Shown here one piece after another: positions 1 to 7,921 of a stretch of DNA of 49,919 nt. The stretch is from assembly GCA_036397635.1 (NCBI GenBank), contig DASWIP010000074.1:1-49919 (forward strand), given 5' to 3'. Each line of letters begins with the position of its first letter. Positions within the stretch are counted from its first letter, which is position 1. Below the pieces are notes generated by a model, which was not told the origin of the DNA, made no database searches, and saw nothing but the letters and a program-made list of their open reading frames with translations. The position numbers were made by a program, and so were the translations under genes. This stretch comes from DASWIP01 sp036397635. Its GTDB lineage: Bacteria; Actinomycetota; AC-67.

Positions 1-1433
1 GCGTTGATGTTGACCGCGCACGCGACGACGAAGCTCGTCGGGTCGCCGATCGAGCCGCCGGCGCGATCCATCCCGACGTTGAACGATCCCTTGACCAGTG
101 CGATCAACCCCGACGGGGTGACGTCGGAGAGATCCGCCGCCTCGGGGAAGTCGCCGATGCGGGTCGAGTCGCCCATGACCGCGAAGATGTTGCGGATCCC
201 GAGCGCGTAGGCCGCGAGCAGGTCTCCCTGGATGCGCAGCAGGTTGCGCCCGCGCGTCGGGAAGTGCAGCACGGCTTCGATCCCGGCCTCCTGTTGCACC
301 AGGTGCGCGGCGGCCCAGGGGCTCATCCGCATGCGCGCCATCGGCGAGTCGGACACGTTGATCGCATCGGCACCCGCCTGCCGCAACGTGTCGGCGCCCG
401 CGACCAGCCGGGCGGCGGAGAACCCGCGTGGTGGGTCCATTTCGACGGTGATGACGAGGCGTCCGTCGGCCAGGCGCTGCTGCAACGCGGTCGGGGGAGC
501 AGCCGGAAGGATCTCCGCCCCCTCACCGTTGGCGGGCTCGGTCACCTCGACCTCGATCGGCGGGGGCGCGTCCAGCGCCGCCGTCATCGCGTGGATATGT
601 GCCGGCGTCGTGCCGCAGCATCCACCGATCAGCCACGCGCCGGCTGCCACGAACCGTGCCGCGTACTCGGCCAAGTATTCCGGCGTCGCCGGGTAGAGGA
701 TCCTGCCGCCGAGCCGCTGCGGCCCGCCCGCGTTGGGCTGCGCGACCAGCGCGATCCCAGGCGCGTGCGCATGCATCACCTGCGCGATCCGCAGTACCTG
801 TTCGGGCCCCTCCGAGCAGTTCACCCCGAGCGCGTCGACGCCCAGTGCGACCAGGGCTCTCGCGGCCTGCTCGGGGGTCTCACCGAGCAGCGTGCGGTCG
901 TCCCGGGTGAACGTGAGCGTGGCGATCACCGGAAGATCGGTGGTCTCGCGCGCGGCCAAGACGGCTTGCTCGAGCTCTGCGAGATCCGAGTGGGTTTCGA
1001 TGATCAGCATGTCGGCGCCGCCCTCGGCCAGCGCAGCGATCTGCTCGGCGAAGGCCGCGCGCGCGTCGTGCGCCGGCACGCGCCCGTAGGGCGCGAGCCG
1101 GACGCCGAGAGGCCCGACCGACCCGGCCACGTAGCGCGCGCCCGCTTCGCGGGCGCGCGCAACGCCCGCGATGTTGATCTCGCGCAGCAGGTCGGCCTGT
1201 CCGTGCGCGGCGAGCTTGTAACGGTTAGCGCCGAAGGTGTTGCTCTCGATGACCGACGCGCCCGCGTCGACGAACTCGGCGTGGACGGCCCGGACGCCGT
1301 CCCGGTCGGTCAGGTTGAGCGCGTCGAAGCAGCCGTCGGGCCGCGCGCCGCGCGCGACGAGGCTCGTGCCGGTCCCGCCGTCGCCGAGCAGCGGGCCCTC
1401 GGCGACCAGCGCGCGGAACGCGGTGCGATCCAG
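1..1433 (-). CDS. Bifunctional homocysteine S-methyltransferase / methylenetetrahydrofolate reductase (3' end beyond window)
   Basis: This gene enters the window from its 5' end at 1433 and is cut at the left edge, so about 477 residues are visible. Residues 1-290 form a homocysteine S-methyltransferase (BHMT-like) barrel: GDGGTGT near the N-terminus and the zinc-binding cysteines C206 (GVNCSEGP) and C272-C273 (GGCCGTTP). From about residue 327 (LVITVEMDPPRG) a methylenetetrahydrofolate reductase barrel begins. The order matches Bacillus YitJ-type proteins of about 610 residues, so roughly 130 residues lie outside. The expected role is cytosolic methionine synthesis from homocysteine with reduction of CH2-THF. 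No ATG, GTG or TTG lies between the upstream in-frame stop and the start of the domain; a CTG at 1433 is preceded by AAGGAG with a 6-nt spacer, so CTG is taken as the start. Domain calls are strong; which methyl donor is used is not shown. Confidence 0.92.
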   Translation of the reverse strand, partial: MDRTAFRALVAEGPLLGDGGTGTSLVARGARPDGCFDALNLTDRDGVRAVHAEFVDAGASVIESNTFGANRYKLAAHGQADLLREINIAGVARAREAGARYVAGSVGPLGVRLAPYGRVPAHDARAAFAEQIAALAEGGADMLIIETHSDLAELEQAVLAARETTDLPVIATLTFTRDDRTLLGETPEQAARALVALGVDALGVNCSEGPEQVLRIAQVMHAHAPGIALVAQPNAGGPQRLGGRILYPATPEYLAEYAARFVAAGAWLIGGCCGTTPAHIHAMTAALDAPPPIEVEVTEPANGEGAEILPAAPPTALQQRLADGRLVITVEMDPPRGFSAARLVAGADTLRQAGADAINVSDSPMARMRMSPWAAAHLVQQEAGIEAVLHFPTRGRNLLRIQGDLLAAYALGIRNIFAVMGDSTRIGDFPEAADLSDVTPSGLIALVKGSFNVGMDRAGGSIGDPTSFVVACAVNIN

Positions 1434-1439
1434 GGATGT

Positions 1440-1445
1440 CTCCTT
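1440..1445 (-). promoter_or_regulatory. Shine-Dalgarno AAGGAG that fixes a CTG start
   Basis: A perfect AAGGAG sits 6 nt upstream of the CTG at 1433. The reading frame is closed by TAG about 36 nt upstream of that CTG, and no standard start codon lies between. The site therefore decides the start of the bifunctional methionine-synthesis gene. Confidence 0.65.
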
Positions 1446-1500
1446 CGGCCGATGTGGGCCTCTAGCCTACGACGGCACGGCGTCGTGCCGCGCGACGTTC

Positions 1501-1525
1501 GAGGGCGCCCCTTCGGGGCGCCCTC
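1501..1525 (-). terminator. Strong hairpin downstream of the secreted-protein gene
   Basis: A perfect 11-bp stem (GAGGGCGCCCC / GGGGCGCCCTC) with a 3-nt loop lies just 3' of the stop codon at 1544 on the minus strand and before the next gene. There is no T-run, which is common for actinobacterial terminators. Confidence 0.6.
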
Positions 1526-1543
1526 GACGGTCACGAGTGGTGC

Positions 1544-2266
1544 CTATGCAGGGATCGTGGCGTCGCAGCTGATGTCGGCCACGTCGGTGACGTAGACGAA
1601 TCCATGCCGGAAGCCGGTCGCGTTGGGCGGCATGGGCTCCGGCGTGCCGAGCAGGAACCTGCTCTCGGCGGTCGGGAACGTCAGCGTCGCACCGGCCGGC
1701 GGCGCGCCCCAGTCGTCGTTGCTGCCGCCGCTGAGGGTTTCACCGCCCGATGGGATGTCGACCGTGATGCGACCCGGGCTCCCTTCGACCACCTCGCCGG
1801 TGGTTTCGCCCTCGGTGAAGAAGGCCATGTTGCCGGTCACGTCGTTGATCCCGAGGAAGCCGTACGTGAAGGCGACGTCGTACCCCTTCAGCCGGCCGGA
1901 GACCCAGCGATGCTCCTTGGCGGCATCGGTGCCGGCGTAGTGCCACAGCATGTAGAAGATCGCATTGGGCTGCAGCGCGGACAGCGAGACCACCTCGATG
2001 TTGGCGGTCATCGTGCCGTCCTCGGCGCGCGCGAGCCACGCGCCGGTGAGGTCGATGCCTTCGCGATACAGGTCGGCAGCGGGAACGGTGCCGGACTCGT
2101 TGCCGGTCGCGACGCCATCCCAGTCGCCGGTGTCGTCGGTCACGTGCGGGCTCTCGGTCGATGCCGTGGTCACGTCGACCGAGCAAGCGGCCTGCGATGC
2201 GGTCACGGCCGCCAGCGGCGCGAGCAGCGCCGCGAGGGCCGTCAGGGCGAGTGTGCGTCGAGCCAT
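1544..2266 (-). CDS. Secreted protein of unknown function, 240 aa
   Basis: The start at 2266 is supported by GGAAGGAG 6 nt upstream. The product opens with a clear Sec signal peptide (MARRTLALTALAALLAPLAAVTASQA) with likely cleavage after SQA, then an acidic, beta-rich mature domain of about 214 residues with only two cysteines (ACSVD near the new N-terminus and ISCDA near the C-terminus) that could form one disulfide. No family is recognised. It is followed by its own hairpin and lies 113 bp downstream of another small secreted-protein gene on the same strand, which has a separate hairpin, so the two are probably separate transcripts. The longer open frame upstream of 2266 covers that neighbour's 3' region in a different frame and is not likely to be translated. 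Confidence 0.75.
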   Translation of the reverse strand: MARRTLALTALAALLAPLAAVTASQAACSVDVTTASTESPHVTDDTGDWDGVATGNESGTVPAADLYREGIDLTGAWLARAEDGTMTANIEVVSLSALQPNAIFYMLWHYAGTDAAKEHRWVSGRLKGYDVAFTYGFLGINDVTGNMAFFTEGETTGEVVEGSPGRITVDIPSGGETLSGGSNDDWGAPPAGATLTFPTAESRFLLGTPEPMPPNATGFRHGFVYVTDVADISCDATIPA

Positions 2267-2331
2267 CCTGTTCTCCTTCCCTCCGTTGGCGACTCGGTTC
2301 GACGGCGATACCGGAAACCCTGCCGGAGAAG

Positions 2332-2357
2332 GGAACGAGCCCCGGAGGGCTCGTTCC
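2332..2357 (-). terminator. Hairpin between two secreted-protein genes
   Basis: An 11-bp stem (GGAACGAGCCC / GGGCTCGTTCC) with a 4-nt loop lies 23 bp past the stop of the minus-strand gene at 2380-2964. Position and stem strength fit a transcription terminator; no U-tract follows. Confidence 0.6.
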
Positions 2358-2379
2358 TGTGGCGCTGTGGTGAGGTGGC

Positions 2380-2964
2380 CTAGCTGCAGGCCCCCGCGCT
2401 CGAGAAGCAGTAGCGGCCGGGCGTGGTTGCCGCGTCGGACCAGTTGTAGACCCGAAGGATGTAGCGCGCTCCCGCGACGGCGTTGGTGACCGCCCGCTCG
2501 CGGCAACCCACCGGAACCGGGTTCTGCGGTCCGATGAGGTTGTCGCAGTTGTCGCCGAGGATGTTCGCCCCCGCGGCGAGCTCGGCACCGGTGGTGCCAC
2601 AGATGAAGCTGTCGAAGTCGATCTGGGGTGAGATCTCGAAGATCAGCACCGTGGCGCCTGCGGGTCGCGGCCCGACGGTCACTTGATCGTAGACGGTTCC
2701 CTCGGTCCAGGGCAGGCCCGGGACGGGTTCGAGCATGTCTGAGGTCCCGGTCGGGTTGCGGCAGGTCGAGAAGAAGATGTCCTCCTGCCCATTGCCGTCG
2801 ATATCGGTGTTGGCGGTGTCGAGCCAGTACGGACACGCGACGGCGCACGGCGTCCCGGCCGTGAACACAAGGTTGTGCCACCTGTTGAGATGGTTGGCCT
2901 GAGCCGGCATGGCGAACGTCGACACCAAACCGAGCACAGCCAACGCAAGGACGATCTTTCGCAT
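2380..2964 (-). CDS. Secreted cysteine-containing protein, 194 aa
   Basis: The ATG at 2964 follows AAGGAGG at good spacing. A Sec signal peptide (MRKIVLALAVLGLVSTFAMPAQA) is followed by a mature domain with about eight cysteines and the acidic stretch DIDGNGQEDIFF, which resembles a short calcium-binding loop (D-x-D-G-x-G-x-x-D). The domain ends in a beta-rich stretch (ARYILRVYNWSD...GRYCFSSAGACS). This could be a small pre-peptidase-like or lectin-like beta-sandwich, but the match is too weak to name. The upstream region 2965-3160 carries several dyads (separate entry). Confidence 0.72.
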   Translation of the reverse strand: MRKIVLALAVLGLVSTFAMPAQANHLNRWHNLVFTAGTPCAVACPYWLDTANTDIDGNGQEDIFFSTCRNPTGTSDMLEPVPGLPWTEGTVYDQVTVGPRPAGATVLIFEISPQIDFDSFICGTTGAELAAGANILGDNCDNLIGPQNPVPVGCRERAVTNAVAGARYILRVYNWSDAATTPGRYCFSSAGACS

Positions 2965-3036
2965 CGATCCCTCCTTGTGGGAGACCCTCTTCCCGTGTGC
3001 TGTGGACTTCGACGCGGCCTGGCACCTTCCTCCCTG

Positions 3037-3099
3037 CCGGCGGACTTTTCCCGCCGGACCGCGCGGTCCTGACCAGCGGTTTTTCCGCCTTAGGCGGAA
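3037..3099. promoter_or_regulatory. Cluster of dyads in the divergent region upstream of 2964 and 3193
   Basis: Three dyads sit within 63 bp: CCGGCGG/CCGCCGG (3037-3043 with 3051-3057, 7-nt loop), the perfect 14-bp palindrome GGACCGCGCGGTCC (3056-3069), and TTCCGCC/GGCGGAA (3083-3089 with 3093-3099, 3-nt loop). Read on the minus strand, the GGCGG arm of the last could instead pair with the following CCGC across an AAAAA loop, so two alternative hairpins compete. This may be an operator region or a structured mRNA leader for the secreted protein at 2380-2964. Function is inference only. Confidence 0.35.
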
Positions 3100-3192
3100 C
3101 TGGCGAGCCGTTTCGGGCGCGGGTACCCTTACGGACCTCAGGCGCTCCCGCGCCGCACCCGTATGTTGGGTCCCTGGGAGACCGTGACGAAC

Positions 3193-3606
3193 ATGACGAA
3201 TCGGACGAGGATGATGTTGCTCGGCGGCCTCCTGGGGCTCGCCGCCCTGCTGACCGGGTGTGACGCCCTTCGTGACTCCGAGCCGTTCGTGGCCACCGTG
3301 ACCTATCAGCAGCAGGAGGACGGCTCCATCCTCATCGAGCCGGAGACGATCGAGGCCGACAACTCGTACGGCCAGATCCAGGTGGACAACCAGACCGACT
3401 GCAGGCGTGGGTTCGCCGTCGACGATCTCGCGGTGTACGAGGAGATCCCTGCCAGGCAGGTCAAGACCGTCGGGGTGGACGAGGCCAAGGATGGCCGGAC
3501 CTACACCTTCTACGATCATTGCGACGTGATCGACTGCGGCTGCGAGGAGAAGTCGGGGATCACCGGGAAGATCAGCGTCGAGTACCGTCCCGAAGAGTTC
3601 CGCTAG
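3193..3606 (+). CDS. Small lipoprotein, possibly cupredoxin-like, 137 aa
   Basis: The N-terminus MTNRTRMMLLGGLLGLAALLTGC is a lipoprotein signal with lipobox LLTGC and lipidated C23. The start at 3193 is preferred because the signal peptide is then of normal length; a GTG at 3184 and an ATG at 3163 are in frame but poorly spaced from the only purine-rich site (GGGAG, 3176-3180). The mature part (IEADNSYGQIQVDNQTDC...GRTYTFYDHCDVIDCGC) has the strand pattern of a small cupredoxin-like sandwich, with cysteine and histidine near the C-terminal loop, but the usual copper motif is not intact. It converges on the end of the large minus-strand operon, which also ends with a cupredoxin lipoprotein. 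Lipoprotein call firm, fold tentative. Confidence 0.65.
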   Translation: MTNRTRMMLLGGLLGLAALLTGCDALRDSEPFVATVTYQQQEDGSILIEPETIEADNSYGQIQVDNQTDCRRGFAVDDLAVYEEIPARQVKTVGVDEAKDGRTYTFYDHCDVIDCGCEEKSGITGKISVEYRPEEFR

Positions 3607-3663
3607 GGTCGCGCAGGATCTCCTGACGCCGTCACCCCGTCGAGAGGAACGCTATCCCGCGGG

Positions 3664-4224
3664 TCAGGCGTCCACCGGACGCAGCTTCAGTACTTCCTCG
3701 AGGACGGCCGGCGCGGGCACGGGATCGCCAAGCTGGGTGGTCTGACGCACGATCAACACCTGCATGAATCGTTCCTGGAACCAAAGATTCAGGAACTGCT
3801 GGTTCTGCTCGGTCTGCCAGACGAAGATGCCTTGGATCTTCGGCGGTGTCTTCGACTGGCCGGCGCCCACTCCATTCGCGATCTCACGAAGGAAGTCGAT
3901 GTCGTCGACGCGGGCGTCGTCGGTCATCCGGATGACCTGGAGCACCGCGATCAGCTCGTCGTCCGCCTTGGCTCCGTCGCGCAACTCGAAGACGGTGACG
4001 TCGCACAGGTATGTCTGCGTCTCTTCTCTCTCCTTCAGAAGCGTCGCGCGCGCCTTCTCTGAGGGATGGACCTGCAAGCCCGCGATCTGGTCGGGAACCG
4101 GGATCGTGCGCCCGTCGTCCGTGCAAGTGGAAGCGGACGCGCTGCCTCCACACGCGGCCGCCACACCGGCGATCGCCAGTGCGACCGGCAGGATGCGAAG
4201 GCTCCGGAGCGCGTGCATGCTCAT
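3664..4224 (-). CDS. Lipoprotein of unknown function, last gene of the eight-gene operon, 186 aa
   Basis: Starts at ATG 4224, overlapping the stop of the preceding gene by 4 bp (ATGA), so translation is probably coupled. The signal MSMHALRSLRILPVALAIAGVAAAC ends in a lipobox, placing the product on the outer face of the membrane. The mature region is about 160 residues, mixed alpha/beta, with one further cysteine pair (STCTDDG and YLCDVTVF). It resembles no family I can name. The second Met (MHALRS) is an alternative start. Being at the end of the MoxR-ABC-MFS operon suggests an accessory role at the cell surface; this is inference from position. Confidence 0.72.
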   Translation of the reverse strand: MSMHALRSLRILPVALAIAGVAAACGGSASASTCTDDGRTIPVPDQIAGLQVHPSEKARATLLKEREETQTYLCDVTVFELRDGAKADDELIAVLQVIRMTDDARVDDIDFLREIANGVGAGQSKTPPKIQGIFVWQTEQNQQFLNLWFQERFMQVLIVRQTTQLGDPVPAPAVLEEVLKLRPVDA

Positions 4225-4784
4225 TGCCTCGGCACGATCTCGGCCGAGCAGACGATGTAGGGCACCTCGCCGTCGTGGCATGAGTAGAAGCCGGCCGGGA
4301 CCTTGGTGGTGTCCATCACCCAGGTCTTCCCCGTCGCCAGCGCCGGCGACTTCCAACCCTCGCCGGCGTCCGGCGAACCATTGTCGCCCGAGAACCAGGA
4401 GTGCTTGCGGTCGGGGTCCTCGTTGCGGAACGTGACGTTGCATCCCTGCAGAACCCGGAACGGCGTCGGAGCCCAATCGTCCTTCGACCCTTCCTGCTTC
4501 CACTGGAACCCGTCGCCCAGGGTCTTGATGCGCACGGTGAACTCTCCGTTGGGCGGGCAGAGATCCTGCTTCGGCGGCTGGCTCTCCGGGGCCGACCGCG
4601 TCGGCGCCGCCTTCGCGGAAGCCGTCTTCGACACCGTCGGGCTTGCTTCTGTCCGGTTGGTTTCCTCGATGTCGACCAAGTCCCCGCTGCCGACCGCCTT
4701 TCCCCCGGCGCAGGCCGTCAGCGCCAAGCTGAGGGCGACGGTGATAAGAGTGATGCGCTTCACGTTCGTGTTCCGTCCTTTCAT
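4221..4784 (-). CDS. Cupredoxin-like lipoprotein, 187 aa
   Basis: An N-terminal lipoprotein signal ends at LTAC25. A Ser/Thr/Ala/Lys/Pro-rich linker (about 30-72) leads to a domain of about 110 residues with a cupredoxin pattern: GCNVTFRNEDPDRKHSWFS, giving H128, and GFYSCHDGEVPYIV, giving C169 and H170. In known blue-copper proteins a His near the first loop and a Cys-His pair in the last loop bind copper; the axial Met and the usual C-x2-H spacing are not evident, so metal binding is uncertain. It begins 2 nt after the MFS-LivF-LivG stop and overlaps the next lipoprotein gene by 4 bp. A GTG at codon 8 is an alternative start. Location in the operon suggests an extracytoplasmic partner of the transporter. 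Confidence 0.72.
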   Translation of the reverse strand: MKGRNTNVKRITLITVALSLALTACAGGKAVGSGDLVDIEETNRTEASPTVSKTASAKAAPTRSAPESQPPKQDLCPPNGEFTVRIKTLGDGFQWKQEGSKDDWAPTPFRVLQGCNVTFRNEDPDRKHSWFSGDNGSPDAGEGWKSPALATGKTWVMDTTKVPAGFYSCHDGEVPYIVCSAEIVPRQ

Positions 4785-4786
4785 CC

Positions 4787-7700
4787 TCAGGTCAACTGTC
4801 CCGATCGCTTGATGACCTCTTCGGTGGTCCCCAGGTACGCCCGCACGACGCGCTCGTCCTCCAGGACGTCTTCGGGCGCGCCCCGCGTCACGACCTTGCC
4901 CAGGTCCATCGCGAGCAGCTCGTCGGACACCGCCGAGATCAGCGGCATGTCGTGCTCGATGATGATGATGCTACATCCCGTCTCGTTGCGCACCTGATGC
5001 AGCAACGGCGCCATGTTCTCCGCCTCGCGCTGCGCCAGGCCCGACGACGGCTCGTCGAGCAGCAGGACGCGCGGCTCCGCGGCCAGCACGCACGCCAGGT
5101 CGGTGACGCGGCGCGTGCCCGTCGAGACCTCACCCACGAACTTGTCCCGGTAGGCCTCCAGCCCGAGCAGCTCGATCAGCGTGTCCACCTTGCGCCGGAT
5201 GTTCGCCTCTGACTGACGTGCCTGCGGGAGGCCGAGGCCCTGCATCACCATGCTGCGCACCTGGACCTGCCGCTCGAACGCGATCGCGATCGTTTCGGTC
5301 AGCGTCAGTGACGGGAACAGCTTCGCGTCCTGGAAGCGCCGGAGCATCCCGAGCTTCGCGCGTTCATCGGGCGAGAGATGAGTGATGTCCCGGCCTTCGT
5401 ACAGGATCCTGCCCTGGTCCGGCAGGTTGAACCCCGAGATCATCTCGAGAACGGTGGTCTTGCCGGCGCCGTTCGGCCCGATCAGTCCGAGCACCTCGTT
5501 CTCCATGAGGGTGAACGAGACGCCGTCGACGGCCCTCACGCCGCCGTAGCTCTTGGTCAAGCCCTCGACCTCGAGGATGGTCGCCCGGTCCTCGTCCCGC
5601 ACGCGGCGAGCGGCCGCCATCGTGGGTTGGTTGACGCTCAGGCTCTTCGAGCCCTTCAGGAACACCGCGCGCATGATGTCCGGTCGCCCGAGCAGCTCCT
5701 CGGTCGGCCCGTCGAAGCGCACCTCACCTTTCTCCATGAACACGGCTCGCTTGGCCAGGGTCAGCGCGATGTTGACCGACTGCTCGACGATGATGATGGT
5801 CGTGCCGCGCTCGTGGATCGCGTGCACGATGCCCAGCAGCTGCTCGACGATCGCCGGCGCCAGACCCAGCGATAGCTCGTCGATCATCAGCAGGCTCGGC
5901 CGGGCCAGGAACGCCTGCGCCAGCGTCAGCATCTGCTGTTCGCCGCCCGAGAGGTTGCCGGCGATCTGGTCGATCCGTTCGCGCAGCACTGGGAAATACG
6001 TGAAGATCTGCTCGACTTCCTGCTTGTGCTTCGGGTCCTGCCCGTACAGCCACCCGGCCAGCTGGAGGTTCTCGCGCACGGTCAGGCCCGGGAAGATCCC
6101 GCGGCCGCCGGGGGTCTGGGCGATGCCGTGTCCGGCGATCTCGTGTGGCGGCACGTGGGTCACGTCGCGGCCGTCGAAGACGATCGCACCTCCCGTCGCA
6201 ACCTGCGTGCCCGAGATCGCGCGCAGCAACGTCGATTTCCCTGCCCCGTTCGTGCCGAGCAGCGCGACGATCTCGCCTTCGCCGATGTCCAGATCGACGC
6301 CGAACAGCACCTGCACCGAGTCGTAATGCACGTCAACGTTGCGCAACACGAGCAGCTTCGCGCTGCCCTCGTCGCGCGAGCGCCGCCACTCCTCGGATGC
6401 CATTGCCGCCGATGTGGCCGAGCGGATATCGAACTCGACGTACGGGCCGGCGGTCATCCAGATCAGGCCGCCGAGAATCATGAAGGGGACGAAGGACAGG
6501 ATGGTCGCGCGAAAACCGTACCGCGAGCCGACCTGAGCGACCAGCGGGAACGCGAAGAAGATCGGGATCTGCCAGTACGCGAGCGTCGCGAGGCCGAGGT
6601 TGCGCAACCGGGCGGGGATCACGGTGGAGGCGACCGAGATGAAGGCCGGATACACGATGGCGTCGAAGGTGAAGGCGAGTGTGCTTACCAGCACCGCGAT
6701 GGCCAGGTTCGGCGCCAGCGCGAGGGCGACGTAGGCGAATGCGACGACGATGCTCGCGACGCCGTTGATCATGACCACGCGGCCTGGGTTCCGCGAGATG
6801 ATCCGATCCACCAGCGGCCCGCCGATCGCGAGGCCGATGATCCCGCCCAGCGCCCACAGTCCTCCGATCATCCCCCGGCCGAACAGGTCAACCTCGTGCG
6901 TGCGCGCCAGGTACAGCGGTGTGAAGATCGCGAAGCCGCGGTTGGCCAGGCGCAGGAACGGGAGGGAGTAGGAGATACGACGCAGGGTGCGCACGCCCCA
7001 GGCGGCCCGGAACGCCTCACCCATCGACGGCGGTTCCTGCTGCCGGCGAGCCACGTCCTCGTCCCCGCCGAACGCCTTGCGCTCGTGGTAGCCGCGGATC
7101 GGCTCGGGCATGAACAGGAACCACACCGACAGGATCGTGCCGAGCACGCCGGCGATGATGAACGGCGCGCGCCAGCCCAGCGCCGTTCCCGCGACGCCGA
7201 CGAACAGCGGCGCCATGATCGAGCCGCCCTCTCGCGCGATGGACTGCCAGGCGAAGGTCTTGCCGCGCTCCTGCGGTGGCACGTAGTCCGAGATGAGGCC
7301 GAACCGGACGACCTCGGCGCCGAGGTCTCCGACGCGTTCGCCGATGCGCGCGCCGTACATCGGCCATTTGCCGATCGCCAGGCCGACGCCGAGCAGCCCG
7401 AAGCCGGAGAACAGGCCCCCGATCCCGGTCATGGTCACGCGCCGGTATCGGTCTCCCAGGTACCCCAGCGGGACGGCCAGCAGCGTCCCCAACAGGCCGA
7501 CCCACACGATCAGGTTGATGACCGATGTGAGGTTCAGCCGGAACGCGCGCTGTATCTCGGGGAGCGTGAGCGTGAAGGCCGTGTCCGCGAACAGCGACAC
7601 CATGCCGATGCCCATCAGCAGCACGATGGGGGCGCGACCGTAGGCGCTGCGGATGTTCTTGGGGTTCAAGCCCTCGAGCAGAAGCTTGACCGGCCGCAGG

Positions 7701-7921
7701 ATGCGGGGGCCTTCGGGCTTGACCTCCTCGCGCAGCTCGACCGTGCCCGGGATGTAGGCCTCCACCTGTGTCGTGGGAAGATCGGAGGCGGGTTCCTTGA
7801 TCGTCGCGGGGCGGCGGAGCGCTCCCAACTCGGTGGTGGGGGCGTCCTCGTCCTTCGGGGGTGCATCGAGCTGCGCACCCTGGATGGGGGGCCGGCTGGT
7901 GCGGTGACGGCGTTCGCTCAT
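4787..7921 (-). CDS. MFS carrier fused to LivF-type and LivG-type ABC ATPases, 1044 aa
   Basis: One uninterrupted frame encodes three proteins that are normally separate. Residues 1-90 are a hydrophilic head; 95-495 form a 12-helix-type major facilitator carrier with motif A (GYLGDRYRRV, 153-162). Residues 522-760 are a LivF-like ATPase: Walker A GTNGAGKS (556-563), LSGGEQQ (657-663), Walker B LLMIDEL (677-683), and EQ in place of the switch histidine. Residues 780-1040 are a LivG-like ATPase: Walker A GPNGAGKT (815-822), degenerate signature STGTR (933-937), Walker B VLLLDEP (952-958), H-loop EHDM. Both should hydrolyse ATP on the cytoplasmic face for the fused LivH-LivM permease encoded just upstream. 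The start at 7921 overlaps that gene's stop by ATGA. How an MFS carrier would act with the ABC machinery is unknown; substrate is not shown. Confidence 0.9.
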   Translation of the reverse strand: MSERRHRTSRPPIQGAQLDAPPKDEDAPTTELGALRRPATIKEPASDLPTTQVEAYIPGTVELREEVKPEGPRILRPVKLLLEGLNPKNIRSAYGRAPIVLLMGIGMVSLFADTAFTLTLPEIQRAFRLNLTSVINLIVWVGLLGTLLAVPLGYLGDRYRRVTMTGIGGLFSGFGLLGVGLAIGKWPMYGARIGERVGDLGAEVVRFGLISDYVPPQERGKTFAWQSIAREGGSIMAPLFVGVAGTALGWRAPFIIAGVLGTILSVWFLFMPEPIRGYHERKAFGGDEDVARRQQEPPSMGEAFRAAWGVRTLRRISYSLPFLRLANRGFAIFTPLYLARTHEVDLFGRGMIGGLWALGGIIGLAIGGPLVDRIISRNPGRVVMINGVASIVVAFAYVALALAPNLAIAVLVSTLAFTFDAIVYPAFISVASTVIPARLRNLGLATLAYWQIPIFFAFPLVAQVGSRYGFRATILSFVPFMILGGLIWMTAGPYVEFDIRSATSAAMASEEWRRSRDEGSAKLLVLRNVDVHYDSVQVLFGVDLDIGEGEIVALLGTNGAGKSTLLRAISGTQVATGGAIVFDGRDVTHVPPHEIAGHGIAQTPGGRGIFPGLTVRENLQLAGWLYGQDPKHKQEVEQIFTYFPVLRERIDQIAGNLSGGEQQMLTLAQAFLARPSLLMIDELSLGLAPAIVEQLLGIVHAIHERGTTIIIVEQSVNIALTLAKRAVFMEKGEVRFDGPTEELLGRPDIMRAVFLKGSKSLSVNQPTMAAARRVRDEDRATILEVEGLTKSYGGVRAVDGVSFTLMENEVLGLIGPNGAGKTTVLEMISGFNLPDQGRILYEGRDITHLSPDERAKLGMLRRFQDAKLFPSLTLTETIAIAFERQVQVRSMVMQGLGLPQARQSEANIRRKVDTLIELLGLEAYRDKFVGEVSTGTRRVTDLACVLAAEPRVLLLDEPSSGLAQREAENMAPLLHQVRNETGCSIIIIEHDMPLISAVSDELLAMDLGKVVTRGAPEDVLEDERVVRAYLGTTEEVIKRSGQLT

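Noticed and set aside
264..1595. 443-codon open frame on the plus strand
   Set aside because: It lies antisense to the methionine-synthesis gene, has no ribosome-binding site, and reads as Arg/Gly/Ala-rich sequence typical of the wrong frame in GC-rich DNA.
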